DNA from: Cyanobacteria bacterium CYA
Lineage (GTDB): Bacteria; Planctomycetota; Phycisphaerae; Phycisphaerales; UBA1924
Reading direction: 5' to 3'
Length of the DNA: 45,089 bases
NCBI GenBank assembly: GCA_008363215.1
Contig: RHKP01000022.1
Coordinates: 1-45,089, forward strand
The notes below the pieces were generated by a model. The model worked only from the letters and a program-made list of their open reading frames with translations, was not told the origin of the DNA and made no database searches. Each line of letters starts with the position of its first letter. The stretch's first letter is position 1. Positions 9,118-16,894 of this stretch are shown piece by piece. Position numbers and translations under genes: made by a program.

Positions 9118-9254
9118 GTATTCGTCCGTCCATGCCTCACGACGAACGCCTCGTGCGATCGCTTGGGCGCATGGTACATCCCGTTTCATGCTGCGGCAGT
9201 TCCACGCAGTCAAACCCGGGCATCCGACCAGAGCGGGAATCACCCGGTTGATGG

Positions 9255-9284
9255 AACAGGGGGTCACGCTCCTGACCCCCTGTT
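9255..9284. repeat. Perfect 12-bp inverted repeat with 6-base loop
   Basis: The arms at 9255-9266 (AACAGGGGGTCA) and 9273-9284 (TGACCCCCTGTT) are exact reverse complements around the loop CGCTCC. No T-run follows on the plus strand. It lies 138 bases upstream of the topoisomerase VI A start. It resembles REP-type extragenic palindromes more than a simple terminator, but only one copy is seen in this window. Confidence 0.6.
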
Positions 9285-9386
9285 TGTGGTAGCCCGTTGG
9301 TCTAGCATAAGTATCGCACCGCACAAACTTTGCGCTCGAACTTGTCCACACCGCTCTCCATTCTGCTTGCAAACGCGGGATGAAAT

Positions 9387-9685
9387 CGGTACCCTACCGA
9401 CATGGGGGGCTCGATCGGGGGGAGCCGTCAGCCTCCCTGATTGGAGTTCTGGTTCGGGAGTTTGTGGGCACTGCGAAGACTCAAGATCCCTCGGCTCGTG
9501 CGCTCGGCACGTGGTTCTGTTCTCGCCCTTCGGAGGGTCCAGCCAGCGACTCGAATCGACACGTCCGCCCGCAGCAGGATGCCCACGAGCATCCTTTGCT
9601 GATTGCTCGCCGCCGATTGGCATGTGCTTGTGAGCGTTCGGAGGAAACGCTCCCCGGCAGGCTGATCGGCGGCGGCCTTTTTGTC
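9387..9685 (+). ncRNA. Candidate structured RNA with terminator-like 3' hairpin
   Basis: A gene-free stretch holds a series of inverted repeats: CGGTA/TACCG (9387-9399), GGCTC/GAGCC (9408-9426), CGTGC/GCACG (9497-9511), CCCT/AGGG (9527-9537), GGATGC/GCATCC (9578-9595), and a 10-bp perfect stem CGCCGCCGAT (9608-9617) with ATCGGCGGCG (9665-9674) enclosing an inner 7-bp hairpin GAGCGTT/AACGCTC (9632-9652). TTTTT at 9678-9682 follows the outer stem, giving plus-strand polarity. A possible promoter is TTGCAA at 9367-9372 and TACCCT at 9390-9395, spaced by 17. Both flanking genes run on the minus strand, so this would be an independent transcript. It does not match RNase P, tmRNA or SRP RNA signatures that I know. 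The RNA call is an inference from structure. Confidence 0.4.
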
Positions 9686-9687
9686 CG

Positions 9688-10500
9688 CTACCACGCGAGC
9701 AAGCGCTCGATCCCGGCTCCGGTCCCGCCCAGGTCGCCGCGGCGGAGCCGATACACGCCCACCTGCGGCGGGCAGCGGAAACGCCACGGCACAACCGTCT
9801 GGCCCAGTCCGCGTGAAATGCAGCAGAGCGTGGACCCGTACCGCAGCAGACCGGAGGCCGTCGCGGGTGACAGGTCGCATGAGGTGTGCGGGGCGTACGC
9901 CGCCGACACGCGAATCTGCCCGCCGTGCGTATGCCCTGCCAACAGCAGGTCGATGCCCAGGCCCACAGCCGGCACGAGGTTGGTCGGATAGTGCGCCAGA
10001 CCGATCCGAAACGCGGGCCCGCCGCCGACGCCCGGGCGCCTCGGCCCGTTCAACACGGCCGCCAGGGGGTCCTCAGGCTCCGAAATGCCGACGACCTCGA
10101 TGCCATCGAGCGCGACGGTCTCGTTGAGCAGCCACCGGATGCCAGGTATCGCCGACGCCCGCGCGACCAGTTCAGGCGGGTCGTGGTTCCCGTGGATGCC
10201 GAAAAACCCCAGCCTCGGACTGGCCGAACCTGCGATCTCCTTCAGCAGGTCAACCGCCTCATCCTCGCACCCGAGTTTCTCAACGTAGTCCCCGGTCAGG
10301 CACACCAGATCGACCGCCCGGCGGCTGACGAGATCAACCATCTCGACCAGCACCCGGCAGCGTCGCCAGGGTCGGCGGATGTGAAAATCACTTAGATGCA
10401 GGATTGCAAGCCCCTCCAGCCCCGCTGGCAGGGCGGGGTGGGGGATGTCGAGTTCTTCCAGCAGAGTTCGCATCACGTTTCCGGCGACAGAAAAGTGCAT
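9688..10500 (-). CDS. Calcineurin-like metallophosphoesterase (YkuE/LpxG type)
   Basis: The 270-residue protein carries the complete metallophosphoesterase motif set in order: DFH (LHLSDFHI), GD (LTGDYV), GNHD (IHGNHD), a lone His in LAHYP, and GHTHGGQ. This spacing matches the YkuE-like group, which includes UDP-2,3-diacylglucosamine pyrophosphatases and other phosphodiesterases; the substrate cannot be read from sequence. No clear membrane anchor is seen at the N-terminus. ATG 10500 follows GGGGCGGG directly; ATG 10473 is an alternative nine codons later. The gene diverges from the helix-turn-helix gene at 10612, and a GGTATACT block between them could serve as a -10 on either strand. Confidence 0.85.
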   Translation of the reverse strand: MHFSVAGNVMRTLLEELDIPHPALPAGLEGLAILHLSDFHIRRPWRRCRVLVEMVDLVSRRAVDLVCLTGDYVEKLGCEDEAVDLLKEIAGSASPRLGFFGIHGNHDPPELVARASAIPGIRWLLNETVALDGIEVVGISEPEDPLAAVLNGPRRPGVGGGPAFRIGLAHYPTNLVPAVGLGIDLLLAGHTHGGQIRVSAAYAPHTSCDLSPATASGLLRYGSTLCCISRGLGQTVVPWRFRCPPQVGVYRLRRGDLGGTGAGIERLLAW

Positions 10501-10522
10501 CCCGCCCCAGCGCAAAGCGGAC

Positions 10523-10530
10523 GGTATACT
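10523..10530. promoter_or_regulatory. Possible shared -10 region between divergent genes
   Basis: GGTATACT reads as TATACT on the plus strand (toward the gene at 10612) and as TATACC on the minus strand (toward the metallophosphoesterase starting at 10500). The core GTATAC is palindromic. No strong -35 is visible on either side, so this is a modest prediction. Confidence 0.35.
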
Positions 10531-10611
10531 GTTCGACCCGCCGCCAGTGGGAGGCGGCCCGTGTGCGGTCAAGGGGCCCCACGGACCGACCCGCATCCAT
10601 CGGAGACAGCC

Positions 10612-11445
10612 ATGGCGAAGATGTTCTACACCCTGGAAGAGACCGCCGCCAAACTTGGAATGTCGGTCGACGAAGTCCGGCAACTGGCCTCCAGCGGACA
10701 ACTCCAGGAGTTCCGGGATCGCGATCGCCTGATGTTCAAGGTGGATCAGGTCGACCTGCTGGCCGGAGGGGGCGACGATGCGAACGACATCCCCCTTGCC
10801 GACAGCGGCGACCTTGAGCCCATCGGTCTGTCTTCCTCGGGCACGGGCTCAGTTTTCGCCGTCGAGGACGTGCGTGAATCCTCGGGAGTGAGCATCTTCG
10901 AGCCCGAAGCCGCCGATGCCGATCCTTCGGCCCAGACTCAGGTGAATCCCAGCCTTTCCGCTCCCAGTTTCGTCGCTGACTCCGGCGCTTCAGGCTCGGG
11001 GCTGCTGGACTTCACACGCGAGCCGGATGACACCAGCCTCGGCGCCGATCTGCTCGAAGACGTGTACTCCTCGTCGGGCTCGCGCGGCAGCGCCCCGACC
11101 GAGAGCGCCATCGGCGGCTCAGGAATCGCCCCGGCCACCTCGGGCGAACTCTTCGAACCCGCCGGCGGGCAGGCCGAGATGACCGGCGGGAGCGCCCTCC
11201 CGATCGGGCTCATGGCCGGCGAAGCCTACGACGGGCCCTGGTCGGGCATCGTCGGCGGCCTGGCGCTGGGCATGGTTGTCCTGCTCGGGCTTGCCCTGGC
11301 GGTCGCAATCTTCGGTATGACCGGTGCGGCCGGGGCAGTCCTCTCTTCGGTGGATTCGACCGTGCGCTGGGGCATCGTGGGGGGCGGCGCCGGACTGATG
11401 CTGATCGCCGCCATCGTCGGCTGGGTCGCCCTGCGGCGCTCCTGA
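10612..11445 (+). CDS. Membrane-anchored protein with N-terminal helix-turn-helix domain
   Basis: The 277-residue protein opens with a MerR/excisionase-type DNA-binding domain (residues 1-50: YTLEETAAKLGMSVDEVRQL, then a wing-like LMFKVDQVDLL). A long acidic, Ser/Gly-rich linker follows (about 55-200). The C-terminus has two membrane helices (about 206-236 and 252-274) and ends RRS. This places a DNA-binding head in the cytoplasm tethered to the membrane. ATG 10612 is supported by GGAG seven bases upstream. Its stop TGA directly abuts the stop of the convergent hypothetical gene, forming TGATCA at 11443-11448. I cannot name a target or ligand. Confidence 0.7.
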   Translation: MAKMFYTLEETAAKLGMSVDEVRQLASSGQLQEFRDRDRLMFKVDQVDLLAGGGDDANDIPLADSGDLEPIGLSSSGTGSVFAVEDVRESSGVSIFEPEAADADPSAQTQVNPSLSAPSFVADSGASGSGLLDFTREPDDTSLGADLLEDVYSSSGSRGSAPTESAIGGSGIAPATSGELFEPAGGQAEMTGGSALPIGLMAGEAYDGPWSGIVGGLALGMVVLLGLALAVAIFGMTGAAGAVLSSVDSTVRWGIVGGGAGLMLIAAIVGWVALRRS

Positions 11446-11844
11446 TCACCCGTCGGACCAGTTCAGTTCTCCCCCTCGACATTCGCATTGCCCGCCGAGC
11501 GGCGACAGGTCGCTGATCCACGCGGACCGCGCATAGACGCACGCGCCATCGGTGTTGAAGACCGCATCGATCACCCCGGGCACGCTGATTGCCACGAAAC
11601 GCCCGCATGAGGAGCGCTCGGCTTCGAGAGGCCCACAGCCGCTCGCACGCCGTTCGAGCGTCACCTCCTCGCCCCGCTGCCGCTCCAGAACCGCGTCGGC
11701 ATCACGGAGGCGGAGCACCAGAACGTCGCAGCCCGAGCGGTCCGCCCGGGCCAGCGACCAGCGCACGCACAGTCCTCGTACCTGGCGGTGGTGAATGCGA
11801 GTCAGCGTGCTCGGGGCCGTGCGTGACATGATTTCAGTCGGCAT
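11446..11844 (-). CDS. Conserved-looking hypothetical protein
   Basis: The frame encodes 132 residues from ATG 11844 (an alternative ATG is at 11829). It has no signal peptide or membrane helix that I can see, has several cysteines (SGCG, SSCG, QCECRGG near the end), and matches no family I recognise. Its start lies within the end of the GbsR-type regulator gene (overlap 11 bases, or a gap of 4 with the later start), so it is probably co-transcribed with it. No clear ribosome binding site is visible for either start. The gene could be real, given its position in an operon-like arrangement and its full-length frame up to a convergent stop. Confidence 0.5.
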   Translation of the reverse strand: MPTEIMSRTAPSTLTRIHHRQVRGLCVRWSLARADRSGCDVLVLRLRDADAVLERQRGEEVTLERRASGCGPLEAERSSCGRFVAISVPGVIDAVFNTDGACVYARSAWISDLSPLGGQCECRGGELNWSDG

Positions 11845-12385
11845 GCTTGGATCGATGATTGCGCGCAAGCAACGAGGCGGCCAGTCGCAGGCCCGGCCCG
11901 GTGGGCCCGGCGAATCGCTCGCCCAGGGCGGCACAGAGTTCAAGGAAGTCGATCATGGCCTCCAGACGCGCCTGCAGATCGGGCTCGGTGCGTCGATCAG
12001 CACCTGTGGACAGGTCATCGCGCACTTCGTAGAGCAGGGCCAGCAGCGGATCAACCTCACGCTTGATACGTTCGCGCACGATGGACCGGAAGATTGTCCA
12101 GACGTCCTGCTCAGCGACAAAGTATTCCTTGCGATCCCCGCGCTTGTGCACGCGCCCGACGATGCCCCAGTCGACCAGTGCGCGCAGTGACATCGAGGCG
12201 TTGCCGCGAGAGATATCGAGTTTTTCCATCACGTCGTCGGTGCACAGCGGCTCGCCTGTGATGTAGAGCAGGGCGTGCACCTCGGCCATGGTGCGCGAGA
12301 TGCCCCACACGCTGCCCATGCGTCCCCACGCTTCGACGAAGCGCATCTGTGGATCGCCGGGCTGAAAGGTCTCTGCCTGGGGCAT
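11834..12385 (-). CDS. GbsR/MarR-family transcriptional regulator
   Basis: The 183-residue protein matches the GbsR family of winged-helix regulators. It has an N-terminal helix (VEAWGRMGSVWGISRTMAEVHALLYI), then the winged helix-turn-helix LCTDDVMEKLDISRGNASMSLRAL with the wing VHKRGDRKEYF, then a long dimerisation helix region. In Bacillus, GbsR represses choline/glycine betaine genes; in other bacteria the ligands vary, so none is assigned. A perfect 8-bp inverted repeat 38 bases upstream (12423-12446) could be its own operator. The small hypothetical gene follows with overlapping ends. No betaine or osmolyte genes are visible nearby. Confidence 0.85.
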   Translation of the reverse strand: MPQAETFQPGDPQMRFVEAWGRMGSVWGISRTMAEVHALLYITGEPLCTDDVMEKLDISRGNASMSLRALVDWGIVGRVHKRGDRKEYFVAEQDVWTIFRSIVRERIKREVDPLLALLYEVRDDLSTGADRRTEPDLQARLEAMIDFLELCAALGERFAGPTGPGLRLAASLLARNHRSKHAD

Positions 12386-12422
12386 GGCTGAGTATGCGCG
12401 GCTCGCCCGACGAAATCGACGG

Positions 12423-12446
12423 GGCTTTCAGAACTTTTTGAAAGCC
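12423..12446. promoter_or_regulatory. Inverted repeat, candidate operator of the GbsR-type regulator
   Basis: GGCTTTCA (12423-12430) and TGAAAGCC (12439-12446) are perfect inverted arms around an 8-base AT-rich spacer. They lie 38 bases ahead of the regulator's start codon, where a dimeric winged-helix protein could bind and autoregulate. It could also be a hairpin in the 5' untranslated region. Confidence 0.4.
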
Positions 12447-12457
12447 GAAGAGAATGC

Positions 12458-12495
12458 AAAAAACAGAGACGGCGGCTCGCCAATGCGATGCCGCC
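12458..12495 (-). terminator. Probable intrinsic terminator of the CPBP protease gene
   Basis: Read on the minus strand, GGCGGC (12495-12490) pairs with GCCGCC (12476-12471). A nested TCGC/GCGA stem closes a 4-base loop, giving about 10 bp with one bulge. A run of six T (A on the plus strand at 12458-12463) follows after seven bases. It lies between the CPBP stop at 12632 and the next minus-strand gene. The gap before the T-run makes it a weaker than usual example. Confidence 0.45.
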
Positions 12496-12631
12496 GCCTT
12501 TCCGGGGGCTGGATTCTCCAGACAACCATACCAAGTTGTCCGCTGGAAGCATAGCGGATCGTCGATTGAAAATCACGCCATTCCGGATGATTTTGTCAAT
12601 GATCGCGACAAGTGCACGAGTGGTGGAGAAC

Positions 12632-13576
12632 TCAGGGCGGACTGCCCACGGGCACCAGGTACAGTGCCAGCAGGATGTTGCCGGCATTGAAGAGGGCGTG
12701 GAACACCATTGCCCCGCTCAGCCCGGCTTTGGGATGCTCTCGAAGGATCCCACACACCACGCCGACTGTGCAAATCTGCGGGAGCGCCTGGTACGGCACC
12801 CCACCTCCTGCACCCGTGTGCGCCAGCGTGAACAGCCCGGCGGTCAGCCCGATCGCAAGCCACCGCACCCGGATCGCGCGGACCAGCGAAGTCTGGAGCA
12901 GCCCGCGGTAGACCGTCTCCTCGAACACGGGCGCACCCACCACCGCCCCGGCGAACAGCAGCAAAACCAGCGGATCGGATCGATGTTCGAGCAGGACCTG
13001 CAACGTGCCGTGGGCGATCGGGTCCGGGCGGGTGCCGACGATCCAGGTGTGAAGCAGGGCGCTCAGATCCCCGACCGCCGCGAGCACGGGTACGGCCACG
13101 ACGAAGCCGACCAGACCGATCAGCAGCCCGGACCACGGCACGGATGGCTCCGGCGGGCGCTTGCCGAATCGACGAAAGAGCGCGATGGAGCCGACGGAGA
13201 TCACGACCGCCACGGAGTAGAAGGCCGCGCTGGATCGGGCCAGATTCGGGAAGTCCGGAGTCGAGCCGGGCGTAGCGGGCGAGTCGGTGACGCCCATCGC
13301 AGCCAGGCCTCCGAGCACCTGGGCGACAAGGTAGACGGCGAAGGCGCCTGCGAACCAGGCAAGGGGGTGCGGAGGTCCGATAGAGTCGGTTCGCCGAAGC
13401 GGGGGCAGACGCCAGAACCGGGTGACCTTCAGCGTGATGAAAACCAGGGCCGTGAGAACACCTGCCGCGGCAAGCCGATAGAGGAGGGAGCCGGGGACGA
13501 GGGACGGATCAGAGGTGTCGGCTGCGCCGGCCGGCGCAGCCAATGCAAGAATGGGCGCGATGGACCACGAACGCAT
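12632..13576 (-). CDS. CPBP-family intramembrane metalloprotease
   Basis: The 314-residue membrane protein has the CPBP (CAAX protease and bacteriocin-processing, Abi) motifs: EETVYRG (catalytic Glu pair and Arg), a His in FTLAHTG, and HALFNA near the C-terminus. About eight hydrophobic helices are visible. ATG 13576 starts a good signal-like stretch (MRSWSIAPILALAAPAGAA); sequence upstream of it is the antisense of trpC. The gene is head-to-head with trpC and their 5' ends overlap by up to 17 bases. Family members process prenylated proteins or peptides or give self-immunity to bacteriocins; the role here is not known. Confidence 0.85.
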   Translation of the reverse strand: MRSWSIAPILALAAPAGAADTSDPSLVPGSLLYRLAAAGVLTALVFITLKVTRFWRLPPLRRTDSIGPPHPLAWFAGAFAVYLVAQVLGGLAAMGVTDSPATPGSTPDFPNLARSSAAFYSVAVVISVGSIALFRRFGKRPPEPSVPWSGLLIGLVGFVVAVPVLAAVGDLSALLHTWIVGTRPDPIAHGTLQVLLEHRSDPLVLLLFAGAVVGAPVFEETVYRGLLQTSLVRAIRVRWLAIGLTAGLFTLAHTGAGGGVPYQALPQICTVGVVCGILREHPKAGLSGAMVFHALFNAGNILLALYLVPVGSPP

Positions 13577-14420
13577 GGAAGAAGAAGATCCCCCTGCGGT
13601 GCTTCGAGAGATCATCGAGCACAAGCGAGCGGAGGTGTACGAAGCCAAGGCCCGCACGCCGGTGCGGGAGTTGGAGGCGATGTGCGCGCAGGCCGAACCC
13701 CCGCGGAACTTTTTCCGGGCCGTGACCCGTCCGACGCGGGAGCGCCCCACGGCGGTAATCGCCGAGGTCAAGCGGCGCAGTCCGTCGGCCGGGCTGATCC
13801 GGGCCGAGTACGAGAATGGCTTTGAGCCTGAGCGCATCGCCGAACGCTACCACGCGGGCGGGGCCGCCGCCATCTCATGTCTGACGGACCGGAAGTTCTT
13901 TGGCGGGGATTTGTCGTACATCGAGAGAATCAGGGAGCGGGTGCCGCTGCCGGTGCTGCGGAAGGATTTTCTGATCGACCCGTGGCAGTTGTGGGAAAGC
14001 CGGGCCCACGGAGCCGATGCGGTGCTGCTGATCGCCGAATGCCTGGATGAGGCGACGCTGCTGGACATGATGATCCTCGCCCAGCAGTTGGGTCTGACGG
14101 TGCTGATCGAGGTACACGACATGGAGAACCTGCTGCGGGTGCGCCCGCACATCGGGTTCCCGCATCCGACCTATTGCCTGCTGGGGATCAACAACCGGGA
14201 TCTACGGACAATGAAGACCGACGTGGCCCACACGCTGAGGCTGGTGGACCTGGTGGACGACCCCTCGATCCTGGTGAGCGAATCGGGCATCACCAGCCCG
14301 GCGGACCTGGCTCGCCTGCGCGAGGTGGGCGTCAGGATCGTGCTGGTCGGGGAGAGCCTGATGCGCCAGCCCGACCCGGGAGACGCGCTCTCCGCGTTGC
14401 TCCGGCCGGCGTCGGCGTGA
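13560..14420 (+). CDS. trpC: Indole-3-glycerol phosphate synthase
   Basis: This enzyme closes the indole ring in tryptophan synthesis, turning carboxyphenylaminodeoxyribulose phosphate into indole-3-glycerol phosphate. The 286-residue protein shows the family blocks in order: IAEVKRRSPSAG with the catalytic Lys, AISCLTDRKFFGG, LPVLRKDFLID with the second Lys, GADAVLLI, LGLTVLIEVHD with Glu, LLGINNRDL, LVSESGI and GVRIVLVGESLMR. No other trp genes are adjacent. ATG 13560 is used; ATG 13575 is possible and would nearly remove the overlap with the divergent CPBP gene. The thioredoxin-fold gene follows 76 bases later on the same strand. Confidence 0.95.
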   Translation: MDHERMEEEDPPAVLREIIEHKRAEVYEAKARTPVRELEAMCAQAEPPRNFFRAVTRPTRERPTAVIAEVKRRSPSAGLIRAEYENGFEPERIAERYHAGGAAAISCLTDRKFFGGDLSYIERIRERVPLPVLRKDFLIDPWQLWESRAHGADAVLLIAECLDEATLLDMMILAQQLGLTVLIEVHDMENLLRVRPHIGFPHPTYCLLGINNRDLRTMKTDVAHTLRLVDLVDDPSILVSESGITSPADLARLREVGVRIVLVGESLMRQPDPGDALSALLRPASA

Positions 14421-14496
14421 CCTGGCCGTTGCGCAGGCGAGGCGATGCGGGCGGACCCTCGGCGGTAGGATGATTGGATTTTGTGGAGATCGACCA

Positions 14497-15876
14497 ATGA
14501 CCAGACTGACCCGAACCCTGGTGTGCGTGGGCGCGATGCTGACTTGTTGCGGACCTGTCCTAGGGCAGACAGCCCAAGAGGTGCTTCAGGCGGCCGCTGA
14601 GCGGCTGCATGAAGAGCCCAAACTGCGGGCCTTGATGACGATCCACGGCGAGGGGGCCGAGATGTTTCGCTCGATCCTTCCCAAGGGCGAGGGCACCGTG
14701 GTGCTGCGGCGGGTTGAAAGCCAGGGGGCGGAGGGCGAAGAGGTCACGTCGCACTGGGAAGGGCGCGTGACCGGCAAGTCGACCACCGGCACGCCCAACG
14801 AGCCGGAGCCGATCGATCTGGATTTTGTCGAGAGGCCCGAGGCGCACCGATGGATCGACCACGCCAAGAAGAAGGTCTACGACATGGTGCCGGCGCGGGC
14901 GATGTCATCGCGGAGCACGGCGTATTCGGCGTCGCGCATGCTGCTCCCCAGCGAGTTGATGCAGACCCCGGCGTTCAAGAACGAGTTCGAGGCTGAGGAA
15001 CTGGCGCTGCTCGATCCGGCGGAAGTGAACGGAGTGTCGTGCGACGTGGTGGAACTGACGTATCCGAAGGTGGAGAACGCGCGGGCCAGCGCCACCCGGC
15101 CGCAGCAGGTCAAACTGTTCTTCGGAAAGGAAGATCACCGACTCTACCGGGTGGAGCGGATCAGCGGGGCCGACATGTTCAAGACCGTCGCGGTGCTGGA
15201 GTTCAGCAACTGGAAAGCGGACGAAGCGATCGGTGACAAGGATTTTGAACTCCCGGTGCCGGAGGGGTATCAACTGGAGGAGGCCAAGCCGGTGATGGTG
15301 CGTCCGACGGTGACGCGCCCGGCCGAGCAGACGCCGCGTCCGGCGCAGACCGAACAGCAAAGGCCGCAGACCCCGGCGGAGGTCCGTCCTTCGGCGCCGG
15401 ACTTTGCCATGGCGCTGGCGTCGGGCGAGGAGGTGACGCTTGAATCGTTGCGCGGCACGACGACGGTGTTGTACTTCTGGGGCACATGGTGCCTGGAGTG
15501 CCGGGAGTACAACCCGCTGATGAGCAAATTGGCTGAAGAAGTCGAAGGACAGCCGGTGCGGGTGATCGCCGCGGCGGTGCGCGAGCGTGACCCGGGCACG
15601 GCCCGCGATCTGGTCGCGATGAGGGATTACAAGTTCGAGGTTGCGCCCAACGCGGCCGGCGCGGCTGAGGCATTCCACGTGACGACATTCCCGACCTTCG
15701 TGGTCATCGATCCGGCGGGAGGCCTGGTGGGTACCGAGGTGTTCAAGCGCAACACCAGCAGCGGGCCGGTGATCGCACGGGTGAAGGATCTGATCTCCAA
15801 GGCCTCGCCGGAAGTCAAGGTGAGCGTGCCGCAGCGCGTCACACCTCCGCTGCCGGAGGAGGAGGACATTCCCTAA
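14497..15876 (+). CDS. Exported protein with C-terminal TlpA-like thioredoxin domain
   Basis: The 459-residue protein has a signal peptide (residues 1-23, ending VLGQ). Residues about 25-270 form a lipoprotein-carrier-like (LolA/DUF2092-type) domain that is mostly beta. A Pro/Gln-rich linker (280-310) leads to a thioredoxin-fold redoxin domain with the active site WCLEC (Cys332 and Cys335) and the cis-Pro region FPTFVVID. It should act in the periplasm as a thiol-disulfide protein. Start ATG 14497 is supported by GGAG nine bases upstream. Its TAA stop overlaps the TAG stop of the convergent dehydrogenase by three bases (CTAA at 15873-15876). The fusion is common in planctomycetes; the target is unknown. 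Confidence 0.8.
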   Translation: MTRLTRTLVCVGAMLTCCGPVLGQTAQEVLQAAAERLHEEPKLRALMTIHGEGAEMFRSILPKGEGTVVLRRVESQGAEGEEVTSHWEGRVTGKSTTGTPNEPEPIDLDFVERPEAHRWIDHAKKKVYDMVPARAMSSRSTAYSASRMLLPSELMQTPAFKNEFEAEELALLDPAEVNGVSCDVVELTYPKVENARASATRPQQVKLFFGKEDHRLYRVERISGADMFKTVAVLEFSNWKADEAIGDKDFELPVPEGYQLEEAKPVMVRPTVTRPAEQTPRPAQTEQQRPQTPAEVRPSAPDFAMALASGEEVTLESLRGTTTVLYFWGTWCLECREYNPLMSKLAEEVEGQPVRVIAAAVRERDPGTARDLVAMRDYKFEVAPNAAGAAEAFHVTTFPTFVVIDPAGGLVGTEVFKRNTSSGPVIARVKDLISKASPEVKVSVPQRVTPPLPEEEDIP

Positions 15877-16694
15877 CGCCCGGCACGTCGTCGGGCCATG
15901 CGATCGATCACCGCATCGGCCAGACTCGGAGACGCCACGCCCAGCGCGATGACCAGTCGCATCGGCGTGCTGAGCCAGACCTCCCCGCGCGGGCGGTGCA
16001 GGCATGAGACGACTGCCGATGCAACGCGCTGCGGGGGGTGCGCGCCCGAAGTGCGAGAGCGATCGATGAGCGAAGCGCCGCCGGGGCTGTCGCGGGAGAT
16101 GTTGTCCCAGATCTCCGTGCGCGTGCTGACCGGATGAATGCTCGACGAAAAGATGCCGCTGCCGCGCAGTTCCAGGCGCAAGGCGCGGGCGAAGTGGTCC
16201 TGGCAGGCCTTGGTGGCGCAATAGGCGGCGTAGCGAGGGAGCGAGACTTTCGACAGGCAACTGGAGCACCAGAGCACGTGTCCCGCGCCGGCCGGACGCA
16301 TCAACGCCAAGGCCGGGCGAATCACGTTGAGCGAGCCATAGAAGTTGACCTCAAACATGCGCCGCAGCGCCTCGTCGGACATGTCCTGAACGCACTGCTC
16401 GATCGAATAGCCGGCGTTGGCAAAGACGGCATAGACCGACCCGAACTCGGTGCGGCAGCGATCCACAAGTTCGGCGCAGGCAGAAGCATCCTCAACCGCG
16501 CCGACGTGTGTGAACGCCCTCCCGCCGGCAGCGCGAATGCGAGAGGCAAGTTCGTCCAGCCGGTCGGCGCGTCGCGCCATGACGCCCACGGGCATACCTG
16601 CCCGTGCGCAGGCGAGGGCCGTGGCGTAGCCGATGCCGCTGCTGGCGCCGGTGATGACGATGGGTCTGCCGGAAAGTGGAGTGGGCACGATCAA
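15873..16694 (-). CDS. Short-chain dehydrogenase/reductase
   Basis: The 273-residue protein has the classic SDR pattern: dinucleotide site TGASSGIG near residue 15, NAG (FANAGYS), a Ser in CSSCLS, and the catalytic YxxxK in YCATK. It should oxidise or reduce an alcohol/ketone with NAD(P); the substrate is not readable, though such SDRs often act on lipids or sugars. The likely start is TTG 16694, which overlaps the stop of the small lipoprotein gene (TTGA), pointing to coupled translation. A GTG at 16688 is an alternative. It is the last gene of the long minus-strand cluster. Confidence 0.85.
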   Translation of the reverse strand: MIVPTPLSGRPIVITGASSGIGYATALACARAGMPVGVMARRADRLDELASRIRAAGGRAFTHVGAVEDASACAELVDRCRTEFGSVYAVFANAGYSIEQCVQDMSDEALRRMFEVNFYGSLNVIRPALALMRPAGAGHVLWCSSCLSKVSLPRYAAYCATKACQDHFARALRLELRGSGIFSSSIHPVSTRTEIWDNISRDSPGGASLIDRSRTSGAHPPQRVASAVVSCLHRPRGEVWLSTPMRLVIALGVASPSLADAVIDRMARRRAGR

Positions 16695-16858
16695 TCGTTG
16701 GGCGGTGCGTCGGAATCGTCACCCCAGATCGCGGCAAGAAGCGCGTCGGAGCCGTCCTGGATGTCTTGCCCCAGCCCGCGCACCGCCGAACACCCGATCA
16801 GCAGTGCCAGCAGGAACAGCGGAACAAGGAATCGGGCGAGACGGCGAGCGATGCGCAT
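16691..16858 (-). CDS. Entericidin-like small lipoprotein
   Basis: This 55-residue frame is easily missed because of its size. It starts at ATG 16858 with GGAGG five bases upstream. It has a basic N-terminus, a hydrophobic stretch and a lipobox LIGC with Cys23, followed by SAVRGLGQDIQDGSDAL, which matches the pattern of entericidin A/B lipoproteins (short cell-envelope peptides studied as a toxin/antidote pair in E. coli). After lipid attachment and cleavage the mature peptide would be about 33 residues in the envelope. It sits 36 bases after murJ, and its stop overlaps the start of the dehydrogenase gene. No partner copy is seen in the window. Confidence 0.65.
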   Translation of the reverse strand: MRIARRLARFLVPLFLLALLIGCSAVRGLGQDIQDGSDALLAAIWGDDSDAPPND

Positions 16859-16894
16859 GGGAGGCCTCCGACGGGCCGTCCACGGGCGCCGCGC

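Noticed and set aside
9387..9685. RNase P, tmRNA or SRP RNA
   Set aside because: The conserved RNase P core, tmRNA ends and the SRP GGAA domain sequence are not present.
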